64,000 nt of DNA. Source: Massilia rhizosphaerae. GTDB taxonomy: Bacteria > Pseudomonadota > Gammaproteobacteria > Burkholderiales > Burkholderiaceae_D. How positions within the stretch are numbered: the first letter of the stretch is position 1; the number at the start of each line of letters is the position of its first letter. The notes under the pieces were generated by a model, which saw only the letters and a list, made by a program, of their open reading frames with translations, was not told the origin of the DNA and made no database searches. The position numbers were made by a program, and so were the translations under genes. The stretch covers positions 62,001-126,000 of the forward strand of contig NZ_JADKYX010000021.1 of the NCBI RefSeq assembly GCF_016093545.1, given 5' to 3'. Positions 55,461 to 63,072 of the stretch are shown in pieces.

Positions 55461-57794
55461 TCAGTTGGTGTAAAGCACACCCCGGCCGCCACCAGCGACA
55501 TAGACGCGACCATAGGTGTTCCAGTCGCCCGCCATCGCGCTCATGCCGCCGAACTGGTGCGTGTCGTCATTGAAGCGCGCCCAGGTTGCGCCGCCATCGT
55601 CGGAGTGGTACAAGCCCCACACGCCGTTGATCGTGCCCACCACGTAGACGGCCGCCGAGTAGGTGGCGCCGGGGGCCGCCTTGCCCAGCGCGACCGTGCT
55701 GGCGCCAAACATGACAGGTTCGCTCTGGCTGCTGCCCCATACCGAAGCAAAGTTGTTGAGCTTGGTCCAGGTCGCGCCCGAATCGAGCGAGTGGTACACG
55801 GCGTTGCCGTCGGCCAGCCAGACGTCGCCCTCGGCGTTGGGATTGACTTCCATCGAGGTGTTAGCCCAGTAATTGGCCTTCAGATTCGCCGCCACCGAGC
55901 CCTGGCTCAGCGTGAAGTTGTGGCCGCCATCGGTCGAGACGTACACCTTGCCCGGGTTGCCCCACCATTGGCCGCCCTGATCATAAGCATAGACCTTGTT
56001 CGGGTTCTTGCGGTCCACCTTCAGGCGGTAGGCGTGAGCCCATCCGCCCATATTTGAAGTGGAAGGGGCAGGCAGATTGGTCGCGGTCCAGCTTGCGCCG
56101 TTGTTGGTGGTATAAGACGGTACCACATTGGGCGGAGCCCAGATCACGTTGTTGCGTGCGGTGACGACCAGGTTGGCCACGTCGGTCCCGGTCGCGGCGC
56201 CGTCAGGCAGCGTCGCGAACGCCGACCAGGTGGTGCCGCCGTCGCCGGACCAAAAGCCCTTGCCGACGTGCATGTTATTGGCATTGTCTTGAACCGTGGT
56301 GGCGATGTAGAGCGGGTCGGACCACGCCATGTCGGCCGAAGTGCCATTGCTAGCACTGGGCATGGGCATGGGCCCGTTGGTCGACCTCGTCGTGAGGTCC
56401 GTATAGACCCAGGCGCCGTTGTCGCCGGAGCCATCGAGCAGCTTGTACGGCGCGCCGGCCGGCGGGGCGGTGAGACCCAGGGTGGCGGTTTCTTCCATGC
56501 CGGGGACCATGTTGTTCCACCAGGGCGTGGCCGACGAGGCGCTCCAGGTCTCGACGATGCCGTTGCCGCCGAGGTGCGCGATGTGGTCGCGGTTGAACGG
56601 ATCGATCTTGATGTCGTCGTTCCAGCCTCGCGTATCGCTGGCGGTCGGGGTATGGCCCATGCCGACCTCGATTTCGCGCCAGGTGGCGCCGGCGTCGTCG
56701 GACAACTGGACTTCCTCGCTCGTGTTATTCCAGCCGGTCAGGCAGAGCGCAATGCGGGTAGTCGACCCGCTACCGTAGATGGACACGCCGCCGTATCCGG
56801 CGCTGGTCGAGCTCGCGAGCTGGGTCCAGGTGCCGTTGTAGGGTACGTACTTGTAGAGATAGCTGGGGCCGGCGACGCCCTGGCCGGCGTTCTGGTTGAA
56901 CGCCAGGTAGTAGGTGCCGTCGGTGGAACGCACCATGTGCGGGATGTAGTAGCCGGTCGCCGGGTTCGGGACCGTGACCGGGGTCCACGAGAAACCGCCA
57001 TTCGTGGACTTGTACAGGCTTGACGTCAGGCCCGCCGCGCTGGCGTAGTCCGGGGCGACGGCGGCATAGATGATCCAGGTGGTCTGGCCGCCACCGACGT
57101 TCGAGTTGTCGAAGATGACTGACTCGACGCCGATCGTCTTCGTGCTGGCGCTCATCGTCACGCTGCCCAGGTTGAGCCGGGACCAGGAGTGGCCCGAGTC
57201 CGCGCTCTTCCAGAGGCCGGCCGTGCGCGAACCGTAGAACATCGTCGACGGATTGGTGGGGTCGAGTTGCAGGCGTTCGCCCATGCCCCTGCCCTCGCCG
57301 TTGCCCATCACCGGGAATGGCAGGGTGACCCAGGTCCAGGTGTTGCCGCGATTGCTGGAAATGTAGATGCGGCCGTTGGTGTCAGTCTTGGTACCGGCGA
57401 CCATGTAGAGCAGCTGGTCGTTGGTCGGATCGACGGCGAGGCTCTCCACGCCGTGGAAACCCGAATCGCCCCCGCCGAAACCCAGGCCGTCGGTGAGGGG
57501 CGTCCACGTCGATGTGGCCGGGTCCCAGCGGTAGGCGCCGCCCACGTCGGTGCGGGCGTAGCGGAGGTTCGGGGTCGTCGGATGGTAGAGGATGCCGGTG
57601 ACGTAGCCGCCGCCCCCCCACTTAACGGCGCTCCAGCTGGTGGCCGCGGCGGTGCTGGTGGCGAGGTAAGCCGGCGCAGGACTCGCCGCGACGTAGTTGC
57701 TGGAACCGCCGCTACAGCCGGCAGCAAGACCGGCGAGCAGCACTGGCATGAGGAACTTGATACTCCGAAGCAACTTCTTGCATGGATCGTTCAT
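55461..57794 (-). CDS. GH74 xyloglucanase-type lipoprotein (first copy)
   Basis: A 777-residue precursor with lipobox LAAGC (Cys27), so attached to a membrane. The mature protein is a two-propeller GH74 enzyme, expected to cut the glucan backbone of xyloglucan from outside the cell. The start SAVKWGGGGYVTGILYHP and LRYARTDVGGAYRWD hold the catalytic base Asp; RGWNDDIKIDPFNRDHI holds the acid Asp. Many BNR-like sialidase-type repeats (SxDxGxTW, for example SADSGHSWSRL, SLDSGATWTKL) are visible. CGGAG eight bases before the ATG supports the start. A duplicated segment lies about 180 bases upstream. It is a paralogue of the gene at 59145. Confidence 0.93.
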   Translation of the reverse strand: MNDPCKKLLRSIKFLMPVLLAGLAAGCSGGSSNYVAASPAPAYLATSTAAATSWSAVKWGGGGYVTGILYHPTTPNLRYARTDVGGAYRWDPATSTWTPLTDGLGFGGGDSGFHGVESLAVDPTNDQLLYMVAGTKTDTNGRIYISSNRGNTWTWVTLPFPVMGNGEGRGMGERLQLDPTNPSTMFYGSRTAGLWKSADSGHSWSRLNLGSVTMSASTKTIGVESVIFDNSNVGGGQTTWIIYAAVAPDYASAAGLTSSLYKSTNGGFSWTPVTVPNPATGYYIPHMVRSTDGTYYLAFNQNAGQGVAGPSYLYKYVPYNGTWTQLASSTSAGYGGVSIYGSGSTTRIALCLTGWNNTSEEVQLSDDAGATWREIEVGMGHTPTASDTRGWNDDIKIDPFNRDHIAHLGGNGIVETWSASSATPWWNNMVPGMEETATLGLTAPPAGAPYKLLDGSGDNGAWVYTDLTTRSTNGPMPMPSASNGTSADMAWSDPLYIATTVQDNANNMHVGKGFWSGDGGTTWSAFATLPDGAATGTDVANLVVTARNNVIWAPPNVVPSYTTNNGASWTATNLPAPSTSNMGGWAHAYRLKVDRKNPNKVYAYDQGGQWWGNPGKVYVSTDGGHNFTLSQGSVAANLKANYWANTSMEVNPNAEGDVWLADGNAVYHSLDSGATWTKLNNFASVWGSSQSEPVMFGASTVALGKAAPGATYSAAVYVVGTINGVWGLYHSDDGGATWARFNDDTHQFGGMSAMAGDWNTYGRVYVAGGGRGVLYTN

Positions 57795-57971
57795 TGCACA
57801 TCTCCGTTATTGTTTATGGGTCTTTTGAAAAGGCGGCGATCGCCGCTGCCGCATGCCGCACCGCGGCGGGCGCGGGGCGGCATACGTAAGTAGACGCAGG
57901 CAATATCTTTATGAAACTTACTGTCGTTGAGGGCGAGCTTGCATAAAGTCCAACGCGACCGAGGTACACAG

Positions 57972-58265
57972 GCGCGCGCGTCCGTTCGACCGGGGCACTT
58001 CAGGCCGCCAGGGAGTGGCCTGGGAAGCGGCCGGGTTGCTCAGGATGGCGTCGGCCTCGAAGACGAAGGCGGTCGCGGCAACTGCCACGGCCAGCGATGG
58101 TAACGAGCACGCAAGCTTGCAACGGCATCGGGGCGCCGGCCAGCTGCGCGTCGCGGAGGAAGAAATAGGCGCGTTATCGCGTCCTTTATTGTTGACCACC
58201 GCAATGTCTCCTTTGCCGACGATATCGGCTGGCTTTGGATCTATCGAAATGTCACCAGCTGATTC
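57972..58265. repeat. Duplicated 295-bp segment, copy A (upstream of the first GH74 gene)
   Basis: Direct repeat of 61644-61938, roughly 80% alike by eye with small indels. On the minus strand it holds GGAG, then a GTG at 58199 and the codons VVNNKGR, like the start of a gene, but the frame then shows no known domain. In another frame a stretch LAGAPMPL followed by QACVL vaguely resembles a LacI helix-turn-helix. It may be a decayed regulator start or a shared control region. The rest of the 57795-58482 gap holds no recognised gene. Confidence 0.75.
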
Positions 58266-58482
58266 GGCATCCCCATCGCAGCGGGCGTGCTCTATCGGCT
58301 GACCGGATCGCTGCTCTCGCCCATGATCGCTGCGCTGGCCATGAGCCTGAGCTCGTCGTCGGTAATCACCAACCCCCTTGCGTCCCAGATAGGCGACAAT
58401 TTTTCGGACCTCGGCGTCGGCACGGCAATTCATCAACACATTGCTGTGTCGCATGAGATTGCCGCGCGGCGCACCCAGCCGC

Positions 58483-59064
58483 TTATTTCCCGCGACGGCG
58501 CGCCAGGGCGCCGACCACCAGGCCGCCCAACAGCAGGGACAGGGTTCCCGGCAGCGGAACGGCGGCGCTCGCATTGTCCACGGCAATGTTGTCAATTTCG
58601 TTTAAGGCGCCCGAACTCAGGTGCAGCTCGGTGATGCCGTTCAGCGCCGTGCTCCAGCTGTCGTAGCCTTCGAGGTGGGCGGTCAGCAGGCCGTTGATCG
58701 ACATGTCCATCCCGTCCGTGTAGAAATCGAAGCCGAGCAGATTGAAGACGCCGCCGCCCACCTTGCTGACGGTCAGGTACGAACCGGTACCGTTTTCGAA
58801 GCCGTCGTGCCAGTTGTAGGTCTGCGGATCATACGTGCCGTCGCCGATATGGGCCGCGCCGGACGCCGCGTTCGGCGCGTGCAGGGTGACCTGGAAGCCC
58901 GACTCCACATAGGTCAGATCGTTGCCGCTGTAGGCCATGCCGGCCGCCAGCGGGGAACCGTCGCCGTACATGAAGTCAGTCAGGTTGTCGAAGGTCAGGA
59001 CGGCGGCACTGGCGCTGCCGGCGAAGCACAGGGCGACGGCGGCGATGATGGTTCTAAATTTCAT
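58483..59064 (-). CDS. PEP-CTERM exported protein
   Basis: A 193-residue precursor: signal peptide (cleavage near GSASA, residue 21), a beta-rich body starting VLTFDNLTDFMYGDG, and a PEP-CTERM-like tail VPLPGTLSLLLGGLVVGALARRRGK split as VPLPGTLSLLL, a hydrophobic run and RRRGK. GGAG before the ATG at 59064 fixes the start. It lies 80 bases after the GH74 gene at 59145 on the same strand and may be co-transcribed, possibly as a surface carbohydrate-binding partner (inference). Confidence 0.88.
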   Translation of the reverse strand: MKFRTIIAAVALCFAGSASAAVLTFDNLTDFMYGDGSPLAAGMAYSGNDLTYVESGFQVTLHAPNAASGAAHIGDGTYDPQTYNWHDGFENGTGSYLTVSKVGGGVFNLLGFDFYTDGMDMSINGLLTAHLEGYDSWSTALNGITELHLSSGALNEIDNIAVDNASAAVPLPGTLSLLLGGLVVGALARRRGK

Positions 59065-59144
59065 GTGATGCTCCAAATAGGGTGTAATTGATGAAGTACA
59101 GCCTGGGCGCCAGAGCCCCGGCTCTGGCGCCCAGGACGGGCGCC

Positions 59145-61514
59145 TTAGTAACTGAACAGGACGCCGCGGCCGCTGCCGGCCATGTACAAGCGTCCAGGCA
59201 CGCTCTGGTCGGCCGCCAGTTGGGAAATGCCGCCGTACTGGTGCTTGTCATCGTTGAAACGGCGCCAGGTCACGCCGCCGTCGTCGGAGGCGTACACGCC
59301 CCACACGCCGTTGACCACGCCCACCACATACACCGAGGCCGAGGACTTCGAACCAATCGGTGCCTTGCCCAGCGCGATCGAGGTGGCGCCCCACACCTCG
59401 GGGTACGACCATGTCGCGTTGGCGCCCCAGAATGGCGCGAAGGTGCTCAGCTTGGTCCAGGTCACGCCCCCGTCGAGCGAGTGCATGACGGCCCGCCCGT
59501 CGGCGACCCAGATATCGCCTTCCGCGTTTGGATTGACCGCGACCGACACGTTGGAGACCTCGGTCACATAATCGCTGGCGAGCTTGAACGCGGCGCTTTC
59601 GGTGAAGGTATGGCCGCCGTCGGTGGAGGTGTAGAAGTGCTGCGTCTCGGACCCTTTCGCCCACCATGTGCCGCCCGGGTTGTAGGCATACACCTTGTTC
59701 GGATTCTTGCGGTCGGCCACTACCTTGTAGCCGCGGAAAATCCACGGCGTCGGATCGACAGCCGGCAGGTCGGTCATGGTCCAGGTCGTTCCGTTGTCGG
59801 TGCTATAGGCCGGCACCGCATTGTTCGGGGTCCAGATGATGTTGCCCGGTTTGGTGACCGCGACGTTCGACAGATCGCTCTGATTGGTCAATCCTTGCGG
59901 ATGGTGGCCCGCGAACGGTGTCCAGGTCACGCCCGAATCGGTGGAATAGGCGCCGCCCACGGTGGGGTGGTCCCAGGTGCTGGTGCCGATCGCGGCGATG
60001 TAGCTTGGCGTGGACCAAGCCATGTCGGCGCTCATGCCGTTGTTCATCAAGCCAACCGGTCCAAGCGTGGGCGTCTTGTTGAGTTCCGTATAGACCTTCA
60101 TGCCGATGTCGCCCGAGCTGTTGAGCAGACGGTAGGAGGCGCCCGGTGGAGCGGCCATCAGCGACAGTGTGGCGGTTTCCTCCATGCCGTCGACCTTTCT
60201 GGTCCAGCTTGGCTTGGCCGCCGACGCATTCATCGTTTCCCACACGCCCCCGCCGTTCACGTGCATGATGTGCTCGGGATTGTTGGGGTCGATCTCGACG
60301 TCGTCCGTCCAGCCGGCCCACATTTCGGTACCCGTGTGCGGAGCCATGGCGGAAATCTCGCGCCAGGTGGCGCCGGCATCGTCGGACAATTGCACAACAG
60401 GCTGGCCATCCCAGTTGCCCCAGGAATTGGTGACACCGAGCGCGATGCGGGTGGTGGCGCCCGTTCCCGACACCGACAGGCCGCCCATGCCGAAGTTGAC
60501 CCATTGCTCGGCATCATACTTCTTCAGCAAAGTCCAGGTGGTACCGTCGAATTTGTACAGCCTGGACGGGCCGGCGGCGCCGGGGCCGGTGTCCTTCGTG
60601 AAGGCGACGTACATCATGCCGTCCTTGTTGCGCACCATGTGGGGGACGTACATGCCGGCCGTGTCGGCAGGGGTGGCGATGCCGTTCCAGGTCGCGCCGC
60701 CATCGGTGGTCTTGTACATGCTGAAGGTCATCCCGGCCGCCGAGGCATAGTCCGGGGCCACGGCCGTGTAGATGGTCTGGGTGGCGCTGCCGGTACCCTT
60801 GGTCGAGGTGTCGAAGATCACCTGCGCGACGCCGACCACGCCGCTCCAGTGCACCGCATTGATCTGGTCCTGGGTCATCTTGGTCGACGACAGCGAGCTC
60901 ACCTGCTGCCAGGTTTGGCCGCGGTCGGCGCTCTTCCACAGGCCCTGCGTGCGCGTACCGTAGAACAGGATCGTTGGATCGTTGGGGTCGACCATCATGC
61001 GCTCACCGACGGCGCGGCCCGGGCTGTTGCTGCCGGTCGAGAACGGCAGGTTGACGTAGGTCCAGTTGTCGCCTCGGTCGGTGGAAATATAGAGGCGCCC
61101 GTCGGCCTTGTCCGACACGTACATGCCTGCGCTCATGTAGACGCGCTGGTCGTCGTTCGGATCGAGGGCGATGCTCTCGCTGCCATGGTAAAACCCGTCG
61201 CGCACGTGCATGCCGTCGGTGATCGGCAGCCAGCTGGCGGTGGCGGCGTCCCAGCGGTAGGCGCCGCCGACGTCGGTGCGCGCGTACAGCACGTCCGGGC
61301 TGGTCGGATGGTAGATCAGGCCGGGCACGTAGCCGCCGCCGCCGTATTTCACGTTCATCCATCGGGCTTGCGTTACCGCCTTGATGGTGGCCGCCAAAAC
61401 CGGTGCCTGCGCTGCCGGCGAGGCCGTGTCGGCGCCGCCGCAGCCGGCCAGCAGGGTTGCCAGGATACTGCTCATGGCGATTATGCGAATCTTGTTGTTT
61501 TGGTTTTTGTACAT
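59145..61514 (-). CDS. GH74 xyloglucanase-type lipoprotein (second copy)
   Basis: A 789-residue precursor with lipobox LLAGC (Cys25). Same two-propeller GH74 build as the enzyme at 55461: WMNVKYGGGGYVPGLIYHP, VLYARTDVGGAYRWD with the base Asp, WAGWTDDVEIDPNNPEH with the acid Asp, and many BNR-type repeats (STDRGDNWTYV, SADRGQTWQQV, STDGGHTFTES). CTGGAG eight bases before 61514 sets the start; the longer frame to 61802 enters the repeat segment. The two enzymes are diverged paralogues, so the duplication is not recent. Confidence 0.93.
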   Translation of the reverse strand: MYKNQNNKIRIIAMSSILATLLAGCGGADTASPAAQAPVLAATIKAVTQARWMNVKYGGGGYVPGLIYHPTSPDVLYARTDVGGAYRWDAATASWLPITDGMHVRDGFYHGSESIALDPNDDQRVYMSAGMYVSDKADGRLYISTDRGDNWTYVNLPFSTGSNSPGRAVGERMMVDPNDPTILFYGTRTQGLWKSADRGQTWQQVSSLSSTKMTQDQINAVHWSGVVGVAQVIFDTSTKGTGSATQTIYTAVAPDYASAAGMTFSMYKTTDGGATWNGIATPADTAGMYVPHMVRNKDGMMYVAFTKDTGPGAAGPSRLYKFDGTTWTLLKKYDAEQWVNFGMGGLSVSGTGATTRIALGVTNSWGNWDGQPVVQLSDDAGATWREISAMAPHTGTEMWAGWTDDVEIDPNNPEHIMHVNGGGVWETMNASAAKPSWTRKVDGMEETATLSLMAAPPGASYRLLNSSGDIGMKVYTELNKTPTLGPVGLMNNGMSADMAWSTPSYIAAIGTSTWDHPTVGGAYSTDSGVTWTPFAGHHPQGLTNQSDLSNVAVTKPGNIIWTPNNAVPAYSTDNGTTWTMTDLPAVDPTPWIFRGYKVVADRKNPNKVYAYNPGGTWWAKGSETQHFYTSTDGGHTFTESAAFKLASDYVTEVSNVSVAVNPNAEGDIWVADGRAVMHSLDGGVTWTKLSTFAPFWGANATWSYPEVWGATSIALGKAPIGSKSSASVYVVGVVNGVWGVYASDDGGVTWRRFNDDKHQYGGISQLAADQSVPGRLYMAGSGRGVLFSY

Positions 61515-61643
61515 ACTTGTCTCCAGAAGGATGATGACTCGGGTCTCGTAGGTGTGGCGGCAGGAGGCCGCTATTTTCAGTGCTTGCTTGGCCGGAAGCC
61601 GGCAAGTCGCGCTGTCGCATGGGCAACTCAGAAAAGCGCCAAT

Positions 61644-61938
61644 GCGGGCGTGCGTCCATTCGACCTGGCACTTCAGGCCGTCAAGGGCTTGGCCAAAGAA
61701 ACGCCCGGATTGCTCAGGATGGTGTCGGCCTCGACGACGAAAATGGTCGCGGCAATTGCCACCGCCCGTGCGGTTGCCGAGCACCAAACCTTGGAACGGC
61801 ATCGGGAAGCCGGCGGGCTACGCGTCGCGCAGGAAGAATAGGCGCTTTGGCGCGTCCTTTATTGTTGACCATCGCGATGCCTCCTTTGCTGACGATATCG
61901 GCTGGCTTCGAATCTATCGAAATGTATCCAGCTGATGC
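61644..61938. repeat. Duplicated 295-bp segment, copy B (upstream of the second GH74 gene)
   Basis: Partner of copy A, ending about 130 bases before the GH74 start at 61514. On the minus strand it has a strong AAAGGAGG, then ATG at 61872 and MVNNKGRAKAP, which resembles a regulator N-terminus; the frame then loses any family resemblance. On the plus strand one frame stays similar between copies (GLLRMVSAS against GLLRMASAS, and ERHREAGGLRVA against QRHRGAGQLRVA). The sequences between 61939 and 62442 hold no recognised gene apart from the terminator at 62346. Confidence 0.75.
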
Positions 61939-62345
61939 GTATATTGCACGCTACGCCGCGGCGGCGATACTTCCAAATCACCAACAATGTGAAGCAAATT
62001 TCATGGTCGACGGCGGCCCTGAGGGTGAACGGTATGCCGGTAGCGGCGCTGCATCTGCTTGACCAGTTTGCTGGCCCCGCCCGCTGAAAAATGACCGGGC
62101 GCATTGGTGATTTGGAGAATTGCGGCACACACGGGGAGTGCGCAGAATGGGGTACCAATCGTTGGATACCATTCGTGCGACCTCGCACCATCTCAGGCGT
62201 GCTTTTACAGGCCCTGGGCCTGGCCGCTGCGGCGGCGGCTCGCCAGTGTCCTCGCCCTCCGGCCGGTGCGCCGGTCGTCACCCAGGATCCCGGCGCTCGC
62301 CGGCGACCTGGCAAACACAGCGTAGTGCAGTCGGCTTTTTCTCGT

Positions 62346-62385
62346 CTGCTACCCCGGCAGATTCGGGTAGCAGCGACTGTTTTTT
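62346..62385 (+). terminator. Orphan intrinsic terminator
   Basis: CTGCTACCC (62346-62354), 10-base loop, GGGTAGCAG (62365-62373), then CGACTG and seven T. It points right, but no plus-strand gene is recognisable to its left within the gap, so it may be the end of a lost gene. Confidence 0.75.
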
Positions 62386-62442
62386 TCGGAACCATGGCGC
62401 GGGCGGCACTGGGCGGTCGCGCTTCCATCATCACGTAGCGAG

Positions 62443-62574
62443 ATGCAAATGCGTACACTGACACAATCTCCGGCGATCAAGACCCGGCTACGTCGTTCGG
62501 CCGGATTCCCGGCCATGGTCCTGCTGGCCGGTTGCGGTGGAGGTGCCGGCGGCTCGTCTGGAAATGCAGGATGA
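62443..62574 (+). pseudogene. 5' fragment of a lipoprotein gene
   Basis: Frame of 43 residues: MQMRTLTQSPAIKTRLRRSA, then a hydrophobic core and lipobox LLAGC followed by GGGAGGSSGNAG and a stop. This is a complete lipoprotein signal and linker with nothing after it. The resemblance to the N-terminus of the GH74 lipoprotein at 57794 (LRSIKFLMPVLLAG) suggests a lost glycosidase or lipoprotein gene. It ends at about 62570, exactly where the opposing xylR fragment also ends. Confidence 0.6.
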
Positions 62575-62755
62575 TGCCGTCTCGCCGCCATTGCTCGATG
62601 CCGAACAGACGCAGGCGGAAGTCCTCTTCAACAAACAGCTGCCAGTGTGCACCCATACTGCCGAAATAGGCCGCGATGCCCGGCATGATGCCGCGGTTGA
62701 ATTCCGGGTTCACGTCGAACAGCAGGGCAATGCGGCGTGCTTTTGTCATTGTCAT
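62570..62755 (-). pseudogene. 5' fragment of a XylR-type (LacI/AraC) xylose regulator
   Basis: From the ATG at 62755 (or 62749) about 62 residues match the N-terminus of XylR: TKARRIALLFDVNPEFNRG, then IMPGIAAYFGS and the strongly conserved FVEEDFRLRLFGIEQWRRDGII (given in part: FVEEDFRLRL, GIEQWRRDGII). In XylR this should continue into the ligand-binding domain and an AraC helix-turn-helix; here the homology stops at 62570 and the frame runs on into unrelated sequence to 62477. XylR controls xylose use, fitting the neighbouring hemicellulase genes. Confidence 0.75.
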
Positions 62756-63072
62756 TTCGCCTGAGTGCTGTCACGCGCAGCTGTTCGTGAGAACGGCACC
62801 CTTTGCGCGTTTGCGGCAGGGGAAGTCGCGCTACGCCGCGTCTGAAGCATAGGCTGTCCATCACGGTTCGCCCTCCATGACCACGCAAGGTTTCAGTTCA
62901 GGCAATAACTCGCTTAAGAACAGACTTTTATGAGACAGCACGACTAGCACCCCGCCGGAGTTAGCTTGGTCCGCTGCAAAAATACTGGAGCCGTCCATAT
63001 CTCGCCTGTTATGATTCTGGGACCGTACCAGTGAAGCCGTGCGGCCGCCGAGATAGTTCAATAAGTATCTAT
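62756..63072. other. Intergenic region between the xylR fragment and the AraC-type gene
   Basis: About 317 bases of moderate GC without a recognised gene. It should contain the promoters of both divergent genes. No clear ribosome-binding site precedes the ATG at 63073, and I could not name a promoter with confidence. Confidence 0.5.

Noticed and set aside
57918..58595. A minus-strand frame of 225 codons between the PEP-CTERM gene and the first GH74 gene
   Set aside because: Only the VNNKGR start region is shared with the other repeat copy; the frame is not kept between the copies and runs through the PEP-CTERM 3' end.
62091..62438. Overlapping plus-strand frames before the orphan terminator
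   Set aside because: Three frames are open over the same stretch with Arg/Ala/Pro-rich products and none has a motif, so none can be chosen.
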